This document shows positions 1 through 8,726 of a stretch of 64,000 bases of DNA, piece by piece. Source of the DNA: Bacteroidota bacterium (lineage in GTDB: Bacteria > Bacteroidota > JABWAT01). The notes beneath the pieces were generated by a model. The model was not told where the DNA came from. It saw only the letters and a list, made by a program, of their open reading frames with translations, and did not search any database. The position numbers were made by a program, and so were the translations under genes. Numbering within the stretch: the first letter of the stretch is position 1; every line of letters begins with the position of its first letter. The stretch spans positions 62,001-126,000 of the forward strand of contig JAIUNL010000002.1 of NCBI GenBank assembly GCA_020161835.1, written 5' to 3'.

Positions 1-660
1 CTGTTTTATATTTATGGCGGACCCGGAAGTCAGGTTGTACTCAATAATTGGGATACCCGGTATAACGGCTGGCATGCCCTGTTGACTCAAAAAGGGTACA
101 TAATTGTTTCCGTTGATAACCGTGGCACGCCAAACCGGGGAAAAGCTTTTAAATCGGCCATTTACAAAAATCTCGGAAAAGTTGAATCTGACGATCAGAT
201 TTCTGCTGCGAAATGGCTGGCAGAGAAATCCTGGGTTGATAAAAACCGGATCGGTATTTGGGGATGGAGTTATGGCGGATTTTTGTCGGCTTATTCTCTT
301 TTTAAAGGAAATGATACATTTAAAGCAGCAATAGCCGTTGCACCGGTTACCAACTGGAAATTTTACGATTCCATTTACACCGAAAGATATATGCAAACTC
401 CGGAATTAAATCCGGACGGTTACAAAAACGCACCTATTGATCTGGCAAAAAATCTCAAAGGCAACTTCCTGCTCCTCCATGGAACGGCTGATGACAACGT
501 CCATTTTCAAAACACCGTTGAATTGGTGCGGGAATTGCAAAAACAGGGAAAACAGTTTGAAACCATGTACTACCCCGATGGGTATCATGGTATTGGTGGC
601 GGCAAAATCAGGTATCACCTGTTTACCTACATGACCAACTGGATTCTGAAGAATTTGTAG
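1..660 (+). CDS. S9 family peptidase (dipeptidyl-peptidase IV type), C-terminal part
   Basis: The reading frame is open from base 1 to the stop at 658-660, so only the last 219 residues of a gene that begins upstream are present. The fragment opens with YIYGGPGSQVV, the usual entry into the alpha/beta-hydrolase domain of S9B serine peptidases. The nucleophile sits in GWSYGGF (Ser codon 268-270). The acid lies in HGTADDNVH and the catalytic His in DGYHGIGGG, in the expected order. Family members cleave dipeptides or short peptides from the N-terminus of substrates, usually in the periplasm; the signal peptide and beta-propeller would lie outside this window. An in-frame TTG at 82 should not be taken as the start because the conserved domain begins before it. 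Convergent with the oxidoreductase genes; a shared terminator lies at 815-846. Confidence 0.93.
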   Translation: MFYIYGGPGSQVVLNNWDTRYNGWHALLTQKGYIIVSVDNRGTPNRGKAFKSAIYKNLGKVESDDQISAAKWLAEKSWVDKNRIGIWGWSYGGFLSAYSLFKGNDTFKAAIAVAPVTNWKFYDSIYTERYMQTPELNPDGYKNAPIDLAKNLKGNFLLLHGTADDNVHFQNTVELVRELQKQGKQFETMYYPDGYHGIGGGKIRYHLFTYMTNWILKNL

Positions 661-688
661 AATTTGATGGGGACGGGTTGGAAAGGCT

Positions 689-795
689 GTCATCCCGGAC
701 TTGATCCGGGATCCAGTATTAAGTTTTTCAGTTTTTGAAGTGTGAATTTAAATTGCAATTATAAAACATGGATCCCGGATCAAGTCCGGGATGAC
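689..795. repeat. Head-to-head pair of GTCAT/ATCCA hairpin elements
   Basis: Two copies of a 27-nt imperfect palindrome, at 689-715 and 769-795, lie in opposite orientation about 50 bp apart. Each begins GTCATCCCGGA and ends TCCGGGATCCA; the core folds as CCGGA/TCCGG around a short loop. The same element recurs at 4736-4949, 50840-50866 and 56823-56954. All copies are intergenic. The layout resembles REP/BIME-type miniature elements. Confidence 0.85.
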
Positions 796-814
796 AACAT
801 GGGTTTTCCACAAA

Positions 815-846
815 ACAAAAAATCCGACTGAAACCGGATTTTTTGT
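815..846. terminator. Bidirectional intrinsic terminator
   Basis: A perfect 12-bp stem (ACAAAAAATCCG at 815-826 with CGGATTTTTTGT at 835-846) closes an 8-nt loop. A-tract and T-tract flank the GC part, so it can work in both directions. It lies between the convergent peptidase and oxidoreductase genes. Confidence 0.8.
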
Positions 847-888
847 ATGAGATGAATTTGAAGGGGTTTTAAAAATGCAATTTTATTT

Positions 889-972
889 CGGTGGTTGAGG
901 CTCTCGAAACCACCGGTAGAAATCCTAAGGGTCTGGTGTTTTTCCGGTCATTTCGAGAGCCTCAATGACCGG
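889..972. repeat. Head-to-head pair of conserved-loop hairpins (GAGGCTCTCGA loop)
   Basis: Hairpin 1 (889-915) has the stem CGGTGGTT/AACCACCG around the loop GAGGCTCTCGA. Hairpin 2 (944-972) has the unrelated stem CCGGTCATT/AATGACCGG around TCGAGAGCCTC, the exact reverse complement of that loop. The spacer is 28 nt. The loop is fixed while the stems differ. A second pair with the same order lies inside a coding sequence at 5436-5503, and a degraded single copy lies near 62739-62749. Confidence 0.8.
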
Positions 973-1007
973 AACCAGCTTAAACCTTAAGCCTTACCCC
1001 AGCCCCC

Positions 1008-2588
1008 TTACTTCACTCCCGCCAGTTCCTGCAGAATATGCCAGTTGGCCAAACGTTCCTGCTTGGTTTCGAGAAGGGCTTCGGTTGGATTTCCATCTTT
1101 ATCGAATTGTTTTGCAAAACGGCCTTCAGAACGGGCGAAGTCAATAAAGGTGATTTCTTCATTGGTTTTCGGATTCACAAACCAGTCATCTTTCGGATTC
1201 GGATTTCCCTGAAGACTTAACCGTTCCTTGAAAGAACTTCCCTTTCTAGGATCGTAAATAAAAATCGGGAAAGTACGGGTATCTACTGCCAAACGGGCCT
1301 GGGTTGATGCCAGATTGTCGGCAACACCGTGCTCCGGCTGGCAGGTTGTATAAACTGAAACCACAGACGGACCATCATATTCATTGGCTGCCATGATTGC
1401 CCGGTAAAAGTGATTGATGTGGGCAGCCGTTGTCTGAGCCACAAACACATTCGGGTGCATCATCGCAATGTTGCCCATTTCCTTGCGGCCTTCACGTTTT
1501 CCTTTAATTTCCTTACCGAAAGCAGACATTTTTGCTTCCTGAGCGTGGAAAGTTCCGGTTGAAGCCTGTCCGCCGGTGTTTGAGTAAACCTGGGTGTCGA
1601 GCATGATCACGTTGATGTTAAGTCCGGAAAGGAACATCCGGCTGAGCGCCTGAAATCCGATATCCAGAAGCGCACCATCACCACCGATCAGCCACAATTT
1701 CTTCTTGGCATTTTCCGGATCCTGATTCCATCTCGCACGAACGCCCATGGCAAAAGTAGGTCCGTTTTCAAATAAACTGTTTGCCCACGGCGTCAGAAAC
1801 GGATTGTACGGATAGGTGGATGAATACACAGTATTACAACCGGTAGAAGCCACAACGCCCACATTTTCAGGTCCGTAAACAAAACCGGTTGCAGCCAGCA
1901 TCATCCGCAAAGCAGTTGCTTCACCGCAACCCATACAGGATCCGGCACCACCTACATAAAGCAATGATTTCTCAGAAAGCATCATATCAGCGAGAACTTT
2001 TTCGTTGATATACTTACTCGGAGTTTCCGGCATTTTCTTGTATTGTGTAAAAGTTTCCCGGTAAGTTTGAATATTGGAATCGGTTTTCACGATCATTTTC
2101 AGTGCATCATCATCACACACCGTCACACATTCTGCACAACCTTTGCACTTGGTCGGATCAATAAAAATCCCGAACAAACCGCCGGTTCCGGTTTTCTTTT
2201 CATAAACCGTGTGATACTTCTGGGTTTTCGTCCATTGGGTTTTGAAATGCTCACGAAGTTCAGGGTCTTCAATGGCAGCAAGTTCTTTTTCGAGATCCTG
2301 CTCTTCAATCACTTTTCCCAGGATAGCCGTATCGGGACATTCAGTCACACATTCCATACATCCCACACAATTTTCAGGAATGTATTCCGGAATTTCTGGT
2401 GCGATGTAGCTGAAATCACGCAAAACACCGGTTCCGGCAGGAATCAGCGATTGTGCAGTTGTAATGTCGGCAGGAAGTCCTTTTTCAGCGACACCTTTAT
2501 TGTAAGCGCCGATGATACGGCTATTAAAATCTTCAACATCAATCACAAAGGAGGTTGATGGTTCAGGAACGTTTGTTTTGGTACTCAT
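1008..2588 (-). CDS. Pyruvate:ferredoxin oxidoreductase, ferredoxin-like plus beta (TPP-binding) subunit
   Basis: This 526-residue protein fuses a two-cluster ferredoxin domain to the thiamine-diphosphate-binding beta domain of 2-oxoacid:ferredoxin oxidoreductases. Cluster ligands are Cys 74, 77, 80, 84 (CVGCMECVTECP) and Cys 148, 151, 154, 158 (CKGCAECVTVC). The beta domain shows the proximal-cluster cysteines in SCMGCGEA and STGCNT, and the TPP/Mg motif GGDGALLDIG...NTGGQ. With the upstream subunit it makes the enzyme that interconverts pyruvate plus CoA with acetyl-CoA, CO2 and reduced ferredoxin in the cytoplasm. The start was set at the second ATG: AGGAG lies 7 nt before it but only 1 nt before the ATG at 2594. 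It follows its partner gene by 17 bp. The substrate could be another 2-oxoacid, but the whole architecture resembles NifJ-type pyruvate enzymes. Confidence 0.92.
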   Translation of the reverse strand: MSTKTNVPEPSTSFVIDVEDFNSRIIGAYNKGVAEKGLPADITTAQSLIPAGTGVLRDFSYIAPEIPEYIPENCVGCMECVTECPDTAILGKVIEEQDLEKELAAIEDPELREHFKTQWTKTQKYHTVYEKKTGTGGLFGIFIDPTKCKGCAECVTVCDDDALKMIVKTDSNIQTYRETFTQYKKMPETPSKYINEKVLADMMLSEKSLLYVGGAGSCMGCGEATALRMMLAATGFVYGPENVGVVASTGCNTVYSSTYPYNPFLTPWANSLFENGPTFAMGVRARWNQDPENAKKKLWLIGGDGALLDIGFQALSRMFLSGLNINVIMLDTQVYSNTGGQASTGTFHAQEAKMSAFGKEIKGKREGRKEMGNIAMMHPNVFVAQTTAAHINHFYRAIMAANEYDGPSVVSVYTTCQPEHGVADNLASTQARLAVDTRTFPIFIYDPRKGSSFKERLSLQGNPNPKDDWFVNPKTNEEITFIDFARSEGRFAKQFDKDGNPTEALLETKQERLANWHILQELAGVK

Positions 2589-2605
2589 TTTCATTCTCCT
2601 CTTGA

Positions 2606-4567
2606 TTAAGCGTGAGCCGTTTTTGCAGCAGGTTCACTGGCAATCACACTGGCTGGAATCAGTTTTGCATCATTGTAGCCACGGGTTACGCAATTCATGT
2701 TATCCTGAATGACCCGGTCGCCACGTTTTCCGAAATATTTGCGGAGCGCTTTTTCAACGCCTTTGAAAATCATATCGTCGCTGATGCCGAGTTTTTCCTT
2801 GAATGGTGTTTGTTTCAGGAAAATACCCAGAAGTACAATTCCCTGCATCCGCTGAATCAAATCTGCTGAAGAACTGACTTCTTTTGCAATCTGAACAGTA
2901 TCCAGATAAACAACACGGAATTTCCCGTTTCTGATTTTTTCTCTGGATGCTTTCGGAATGGAAGCCCAAACCTCTTCCGGAGTTTCATGCTGTGACTGAA
3001 GGAAAAGAATTCCGCCGTCTACAAGTCCGCTGGTGGGATTGGAATGGAGAAATGCGGTCACATCATTGACTGCGATAAATTCAACATGTTCAAGTTCAGC
3101 GTGGGTCCGGATGTGGTGTTTTGCGAGAGTCAGGTAATAGGTTGTTGGTAAACCTTTCTTTTCTGATCCGTATTTCGGATAAGCCTGAACGTGCATACCA
3201 AACACATCACCACCGATTGTGGCGATAATTTTGTTGGTGGTTACTGATCCGAATCCGCCAACAGAATGTCCACGCATAGAAAACGCATTTTCAGGACGAA
3301 CGTCAGGGTCAACTCTGGATTCAATGGCCAGCGGATGGTGAATACCGATGGTGAAAAACTGTTTGCCCTTGGCAGCCATGTTTTCGTAAATGGCGATCAG
3401 ATCGCCCGGGCGGATGTCACGGCTTCCCATTCCGGCAGCACCCGAATAAATGTCGGGCATTTTAGATATTTTCTCGTATCCGTTAAATCCGGTAAGTGCA
3501 TCAGCGAAAGCCGATTTAATTTCCATGGTGAGCGGATTCGATTGTGCCAACGGAACGTCAAGACGTTCGATGACAGAAAAAGCTTTCACATTTTTCAGGG
3601 CAGCAACTACTTCTTTTCCCGGGAAAGGACGGAAAGAACGAACGTTGACCACGCCAACCTTCATTCCGGTATTTTCTCTCAGCCAGTCAGCGGCAGTTTC
3701 AGCAGTTTCAACCAATCCGCCAAGACCCACGATGGCATATTCAGCATCTTCCATTTTATAGGTTTCAACCTGCTGATATTTCCGGCCGGTCAGTTTGTAA
3801 AAATCTTCAAAAGCAACGTCAATGGCAGCCGGTACGATATCGTAAAAATACCGCTGGGCAATTTTCCCCTTCATGTAGGAATCCTGATTCTGCACGATCC
3901 CAGTCATGACCGGATTTTTGGTATCGAACAGATTGATGACTTTATCTTTCGGATTTCCGACAAAATCTTTCATCATTTCAGGTTCGATCAGGCGGACTCT
4001 TTCAATCGTGTGTGTCGTTAAAAATCCATCCTGAATTGACATAAATGGAGTTCTGGTATCTTCTGCAACCCGGCGGGTAATCAGCGCCATATCACCGGCT
4101 TCCTGGGCATTCCGGCCAAACAGCATTCCCCAACCCACATCAGCAACCGACATGACGTCATCATGACCGCAGTGAACGTTCAGAGAGTGAGAAGTCAGCG
4201 CACGGGCACCGATATGAAACACGATCGGCAAACGTTTCCCTGAAATGGTATAAAGCACTTCCTTCATGAGGACAAGTCCCTGACCGGAGGTAAAATTGGT
4301 CACACGGCCACCGGCAAGAGCAAAACCTTCGCAGGCAGAAGCAGCACTGTGTTCAGATTCCGGCTCAATAAACGCCAGAGATTCACCCCAGAGATTTCTT
4401 TTGCCATTGGCGACTTCAAGCTGATACCCACCGCCCATATTCGTGGAAGGCGTAATCGGATAAGCACAGGCACCCTGACAAATGTGAGTTTCAACCCAAA
4501 CCACAGCACCCGTACCGTCTGTGGTTGTTTCAATTCCCGGATATGGGAATGACTGGGGATCTGACAT
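2606..4567 (-). CDS. Pyruvate:ferredoxin oxidoreductase, alpha plus gamma subunit
   Basis: A 653-residue protein carrying the pyrimidine-binding alpha domain (AYPITPSTNMGGGYQ near residue 40), the domain II region (ALTSHSLNVHCGHDDVMSV, then RSFRPFPGKEV) and a C-terminal gamma domain starting around FAIGIHHP-like sequence near residue 415 (RGHSVGGFGSV). In classical NifJ, alpha, gamma, ferredoxin and beta domains form one chain of about 1,200 residues; here the chain is split between gamma and ferredoxin into two adjacent genes. The chosen ATG at 4567 follows CCGGAGGAAATT, a strong ribosome site; an upstream in-frame TTG overlaps that site and is rejected. A weak TAnnTTTA box lies about 30 nt further up. 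The two genes form one operon. Confidence 0.92.
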   Translation of the reverse strand: MSDPQSFPYPGIETTTDGTGAVVWVETHICQGACAYPITPSTNMGGGYQLEVANGKRNLWGESLAFIEPESEHSAASACEGFALAGGRVTNFTSGQGLVLMKEVLYTISGKRLPIVFHIGARALTSHSLNVHCGHDDVMSVADVGWGMLFGRNAQEAGDMALITRRVAEDTRTPFMSIQDGFLTTHTIERVRLIEPEMMKDFVGNPKDKVINLFDTKNPVMTGIVQNQDSYMKGKIAQRYFYDIVPAAIDVAFEDFYKLTGRKYQQVETYKMEDAEYAIVGLGGLVETAETAADWLRENTGMKVGVVNVRSFRPFPGKEVVAALKNVKAFSVIERLDVPLAQSNPLTMEIKSAFADALTGFNGYEKISKMPDIYSGAAGMGSRDIRPGDLIAIYENMAAKGKQFFTIGIHHPLAIESRVDPDVRPENAFSMRGHSVGGFGSVTTNKIIATIGGDVFGMHVQAYPKYGSEKKGLPTTYYLTLAKHHIRTHAELEHVEFIAVNDVTAFLHSNPTSGLVDGGILFLQSQHETPEEVWASIPKASREKIRNGKFRVVYLDTVQIAKEVSSSADLIQRMQGIVLLGIFLKQTPFKEKLGISDDMIFKGVEKALRKYFGKRGDRVIQDNMNCVTRGYNDAKLIPASVIASEPAAKTAHA

Positions 4568-4735
4568 AATTTCCTCCGGTTTCAATTTGAAAAAAATATT
4601 TTAAATCTTTTAAAGTTAATCAGAAGGAACGGAAAATAAAAACGTTTTCGGATGTTGGAAGATTAGATATGCGGGATTTAAACTTGTGGAGGTTGGATGT
4701 GGAAGTTGAGATTGGATAAATCAAAGGGAAAAAAC

Positions 4736-4949
4736 TGGATCCCCGCTTTCGCGAGGATGACAAATTCCTTCCTTTTTGCACATTTGAGAGAGTTGTCATT
4801 CCCGCGAAGGCGGGAATCCATGCATTTCTTTCATTTTAGACTGCCCTATGACAACCATCTCATAATTTGGAAAATGAGGACGTTGTCATCCCGGACTTGA
4901 TCCGGGATCCATGCATTCTATACTGGATCCCCGCCTTCGCGGGGATGAC
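4736..4949. repeat. Two head-to-head pairs of GTCAT/ATCCA hairpin elements
   Basis: The 429-bp gap 4568-4996 holds no gene but four hairpin copies: 4736-4761, 4795-4820, 4885-4911 and 4924-4949. They alternate in orientation, giving two head-to-head pairs. All keep GTCAT at one end and ATCCA at the other, but cores differ: CCCGC/GCGGG type in three copies and CCGGA/TCCGG in the copy at 4885. The pair 4885/4924 joins two different core types with a 12-nt spacer. Confidence 0.85.
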
Positions 4950-4996
4950 ATCGGGCGCAACATGCAGCGAGGAATTTACCCCGAAACTTAAATCAT

Positions 4997-7900
4997 TTAC
5001 TTCAGAAGGGTCATTCTTCCGTTCAGAACTTTAGTATTGAACTGAAGCTGATAGAAATAATGTCCGGAAGCCAAACCAGAACCTGAAAACGGTACAAGTT
5101 GCACACCGGCTTCAAGATTGGATAGAATTCTGGTTTCAACGAGCTGACCCAAAACAGAGTAAACCCTCAAGGTTACATTTCCTTTTTCAGGCAGAGAAAA
5201 CTTGATTGATGTAGACGGATTAAACGGATTCGGATAGTTGCCCGACAACTCAAAGTTTTGAGGTACCGGTTCGATACTCAGAATACGGCTATACTCAAAT
5301 TTTCCATCCAGATCAGTTTGTTTCAGTCTGAAAAGGGACTTGAGACTTGTGGCAGGTGACAAAAATGAATAGGAATGTGCTTCAGTTGTAGTTCCTTTGC
5401 CGGCAACAAAACCAATTGTTTCCCAATCTGAACTGGACCCTGAGGCTCTCGAAGGGTCATGGTTTGAGATATAAGAAGCAGAGCCTTCGAGAGCCTCAGG
5501 CTCCGCGCTCCTCTGAATCTCCCAACCATAATTATTGGTTTCGGTAGAAGTAGACCAGTTCAAAACTACTTTTCCATCTGAAATCTGACCTGTGAAAGCT
5601 GAAAGTTCAACCGGAAGCGTATTTTCTTCGTTGCTTCCGACTGCAAAATCAGAAAAACTGCTCAGGCCATAAACGGTGATAAACGGTTCATGGTAAATAA
5701 CAGTTGCATTGATCGGAGCCTGAGAAACATCCTGCCATTGAGAAGTTGCATCAGCACGTTTCAAAATTTTCAACGATTCAAAATCCGTAATCCCGCTGAT
5801 TCCGGTCAGATCAAGGGTGATTGAATAAATGAATGAGGTTAACCCAGAATGCGTGATCGACCAGAACTTATCTGAAGAAAAGGCTGTAACGCCATCAGGT
5901 AAAATCCCGATTGAACCCGGATTGGTTCCGGTTACAGCAGTTAATGAACCTGCTGTATTACTCGGATCGGTAAAATTAAGAACAGCACCAGTTGTTCCTA
6001 AAATATAGTTACCAGAACCGGCTGCATTTGCAAAAACCGAAGGTGCGTCGGATGTTGAGTTGGCAATTCCATAATGAGCGGCAAGACGGCTTTCAATAAA
6101 TATTTTCTGTTCATTGGTCACAGACCGGTCGAAAACCATGATTTCTGCAATATCACCATCATGATAGTAAGTAGCTTCGCCGATGGCCGAATTAACTCCA
6201 ACTCCAATAAAACCCATATTTGCAGAAAGTGGCAGCTGCATGGTTTGACTGGATGCAGAATTCATTTCCATTCCTTTTGAGTTCGTGAAATAATCATGAA
6301 ATCCGTTTGAAATGTACCGGTTTGTCATCACATAATAGGTTCCGGAAACCGGACCTGCATCATTATCTCTTTTCCAGGTAAAACCGGTTGTTCCTGTTGC
6401 AGGTCGGTTTGACGAAGCAACAAAATTGCCACCGGTTGTCGGAATAGATCCCGCTTCCCAATATAACTCAAGATCAGAAGCCACACCGGTTTCAGCGGCA
6501 GCCACACGGAAAAGTCCGTTGTTCGTTTTCCGGATTCTGTTTTTAGCAACGATAAAAATGGAAGCACCTGAAGTCAGATTTAACGACTTGAGTGAACCCA
6601 GCACATCATTTGATCCATCAAAACGAATTGCAGGCTCAGAATTCACAGCAGCATCAACCCAAAGTGGCTGTTTTGCAGAAGTAGCCTGACTGAAATTATT
6701 CCCCTGATCAGACAAATCTCCCCAGGTAGAAACATAATTGGAGGCATCCTTTGTCACAAGTGTATCCGCACGAAGCCAGAGAACCAATCCGTCAACGGCA
6801 GGAACGGTAACAAATGAGGCAACGTCTGTTGAATCAGTTCCAAATGAATTTTCGGCGATCAGTTTATAGAAATATTTTGTTTTTGGGGTAAGTCCTGCAA
6901 GTGCTGCAGAAACGGCAACATCAGCAGTTCCGGAACCAACTGACTGAGAAGCAGTTTCTGTAAAACCTGCCAGATCAGGATCAGTTGAATAAATAAATTT
7001 GGAGGATGTAGAACCTCCGTTCGGATTGACTTTTCCGTTCAAAACCACCGATTTCGACGTTTTTTCAGTGACTTTCGGAAGCGAAACGGTTGGATTCAAA
7101 GTTGCATAAGAACCCCCATACCGGTAATAATCTGCTGAGTTGGTTGCTGAATTCGCAGTTCCTGCAGAACCATAAGTTACCGCCAAAGTATAAAGTGAAC
7201 CACCATATTGAAAAATAGCTCCGCCATAGGTTAATCCGCTTTGACCAGGTGATGTAGTTGTTCCGGCTGTAGTAGAATTATTCAGGAAGGAACAGGATTT
7301 CAGATAAAGTGAACCTGATTTCAGGAAAACAGCTCCACCCATTCCGGCACCACCGCCAGCTTTATTCGCACCTGCATTTCCTCCGCCAAATCCGCCACTA
7401 CCCGGTGTATTCGATGCGGTATTTCCTACGCCGCCACCGCCGCCGCCAAATCCACCGGTACCACCAGCACCGCCGTTGGAAACCGCACCACCTGAACCAC
7501 CGCCTGAAGCAAAACCACCGGCACCACCAAAGGTTGCCCGGTATCCGCCGCCACTACCAATTCCAGCAACAACCGTATTGGTTCCGGTTACACCGCCCAG
7601 ATATCCGCTTACGCCACCAGTATAGATGACTTGTCCGTCGCCGCCAAAACCACCGCCGCCACCAACACCCGCTGATGATCCATTTCCACCAGTTGCATTA
7701 TTTGATGAAAAAATAACATTCTCAACGGTTACAATTCCGGCATTCTGGAAAATGGCTCCGCCCATTCCGGCTGCACCACCGCCACCGGCGGCACCATTTC
7801 CGCCTTTTCCTTTTCCATTGGCAAGTGTCATGTTTTTAATTTCAACAGTTGGCGCAGCTGGAGCTACAGAAGTAAAAGGAGACGTTCCGGCACCGACAAA

Positions 7901-8206
7901 GAAAATCCGGTACAGGTTATTTCCGGAAATAGTAAGATTACCCGATCCCGGACCGTTGATAACGGTTGAATAATTGATTGCCGGCAATAGACTGGTCAAA
8001 GTCAGTGTACCTGAAAGTCCGGTCATATCAACCGTGTGACTTCCTGAAGCTGTCGTATTAATCTGGGTGAGCACATACCGTAAAGTTCCGGTGTTTCCAG
8101 AGCCGGTATTGGTGTCATCGGTTGAGCTAACCGTCCAGGCGGTTTGGGCAGACAAAGACCAGTTCAGAATGAACAGTCCGGCAAAGATCATGAGCAGTTG
8201 TTTCAT
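4997..8206 (-). CDS. Large secreted glycine-rich protein with T9SS sorting domain
   Basis: A 1,069-residue secreted protein. It has a Sec signal peptide ending LSAQTA. Residues about 110-330 are very rich in Gly (runs such as GGGGAAGMGGAIFQNAG and GGFGGGGGGVG), resembling polymorphic outer-membrane/beta-helix repeats. A fibronectin-like segment follows near 370-470, then a LamG/concanavalin-like segment beginning DGLVLWLRAD. The C-terminal 80 residues are a Por-type (T9SS) sorting domain (NYPNPFNPSTSIKFSLPEKG) that directs export across the outer membrane. Likely a surface adhesin or matrix protein; the function is not known. Residues 902-924 are encoded by an inserted pair of hairpin repeats (5436-5503). 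SD AGGAAAA precedes ATG 8206, and a TAnnTTTG promoter box lies at 8238-8245. Confidence 0.85.
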   Translation of the reverse strand: MKQLLMIFAGLFILNWSLSAQTAWTVSSTDDTNTGSGNTGTLRYVLTQINTTASGSHTVDMTGLSGTLTLTSLLPAINYSTVINGPGSGNLTISGNNLYRIFFVGAGTSPFTSVAPAAPTVEIKNMTLANGKGKGGNGAAGGGGAAGMGGAIFQNAGIVTVENVIFSSNNATGGNGSSAGVGGGGGFGGDGQVIYTGGVSGYLGGVTGTNTVVAGIGSGGGYRATFGGAGGFASGGGSGGAVSNGGAGGTGGFGGGGGGVGNTASNTPGSGGFGGGNAGANKAGGGAGMGGAVFLKSGSLYLKSCSFLNNSTTAGTTTSPGQSGLTYGGAIFQYGGSLYTLAVTYGSAGTANSATNSADYYRYGGSYATLNPTVSLPKVTEKTSKSVVLNGKVNPNGGSTSSKFIYSTDPDLAGFTETASQSVGSGTADVAVSAALAGLTPKTKYFYKLIAENSFGTDSTDVASFVTVPAVDGLVLWLRADTLVTKDASNYVSTWGDLSDQGNNFSQATSAKQPLWVDAAVNSEPAIRFDGSNDVLGSLKSLNLTSGASIFIVAKNRIRKTNNGLFRVAAAETGVASDLELYWEAGSIPTTGGNFVASSNRPATGTTGFTWKRDNDAGPVSGTYYVMTNRYISNGFHDYFTNSKGMEMNSASSQTMQLPLSANMGFIGVGVNSAIGEATYYHDGDIAEIMVFDRSVTNEQKIFIESRLAAHYGIANSTSDAPSVFANAAGSGNYILGTTGAVLNFTDPSNTAGSLTAVTGTNPGSIGILPDGVTAFSSDKFWSITHSGLTSFIYSITLDLTGISGITDFESLKILKRADATSQWQDVSQAPINATVIYHEPFITVYGLSSFSDFAVGSNEENTLPVELSAFTGQISDGKVVLNWSTSTETNNYGWEIQRSAEPEALEGSASYISNHDPSRASGSSSDWETIGFVAGKGTTTEAHSYSFLSPATSLKSLFRLKQTDLDGKFEYSRILSIEPVPQNFELSGNYPNPFNPSTSIKFSLPEKGNVTLRVYSVLGQLVETRILSNLEAGVQLVPFSGSGLASGHYFYQLQFNTKVLNGRMTLLK
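5436..5503. repeat. Translated pair of conserved-loop hairpins inside a CDS
   Basis: Hairpin 5436-5458 has stem GACCCT/AGGGTC around loop GAGGCTCTCGA. Hairpin 5481-5503 has stem GAGCCT/AGGCTC around TCGAGAGCCTC. The spacer is 22 nt. It has the same order and orientation as the intergenic pair at 889-972. Here the pair is read in frame as part of residues 902-924 of the secreted protein, between EIQRS and SDWETIGF, a stretch that is usually short in such proteins (family recollection). Confidence 0.8.
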
Positions 8207-8237
8207 AGGGATTTTCCTGTTTTAGATTTGAATGGGT

Positions 8238-8245
8238 CAAAAGTA
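8238..8245 (-). promoter_or_regulatory. Bacteroidota-type -7 box (TACTTTTG)
   Basis: Read on the minus strand this is TACTTTTG, matching TAnnTTTG, 32 nt before ATG 8206. It would give a leader of about 25 nt. No clear TTG -33 element was found at the usual spacing. Confidence 0.45.
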
Positions 8246-8345
8246 CGGGTTATGTTTTTTTGCTATTCACCAGACTTTGTGAAACCTGAGTTTCAATTGA
8301 TAAAATGATGAAATGGCTTGATAAGCCTGATCGTGATTTTGGGCA

Positions 8346-8726
8346 TCATCCAGGCAATTTGGAAATGATATCCTTTAATGCCTGAATCTGCAGGGGTTTT
8401 GAAAGAAAAAAGGATCCAGGATGGTTAAGTGCGAACTTCCCATATTTTTCATTGGCTGAAATAAAAAGAAAAACCGGTTTGAGTTCGGGAATCCAGGCTT
8501 TAAGATGAAAAGGAAGGTCAAATCCTGATTGTCCGGAAAGTTCAATATCAACAAGTATAAGGTCAGGCTTGGAATGGGCAATTTTAAGGCAGGCAGATTC
8601 AAGATTCTGAGCCGATCCGGCAACCACAATGTCAGGGAAAAAAGTTAAAAATAATCCGTCAAGATAACTGACGGTTCCGGGTTCATCATCTAAAATGAAT
8701 ACTGTTTTCGATGCCGATTTTTGCAT
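8346..8726 (-). CDS. Stand-alone response regulator receiver domain
   Basis: A 126-residue protein made of one REC domain and nothing else. It shows the acidic pair (FILDDEPG), the phospho-acceptor Asp in LILVDIELSG, and the conserved Lys in FLSKPL near residue 109. The FISANE segment occupies the beta4 switch position, where a Ser replaces the more usual Thr/Ser-Ala pattern. Without an output domain it would act by protein-protein contact or as a phosphate relay. Its neighbours on the same strand are a LytTR regulator and a LytS-type kinase 150 bp upstream, so it may share that kinase; this is inferred from position only. Only a weak ribosome site (GGATAA) precedes the ATG. Confidence 0.85.
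   Translation of the reverse strand: MQKSASKTVFILDDEPGTVSYLDGLFLTFFPDIVVAGSAQNLESACLKIAHSKPDLILVDIELSGQSGFDLPFHLKAWIPELKPVFLFISANEKYGKFALNHPGSFFLSKPLQIQALKDIISKLPG

Noticed and set aside
965..1147. Short plus-strand frame
   Set aside because: Antisense to the oxidoreductase end and overlapping a hairpin repeat.
7309..7973. Plus-strand frames rich in Pro/His
   Set aside because: Antisense to the glycine-rich region of the secreted protein.
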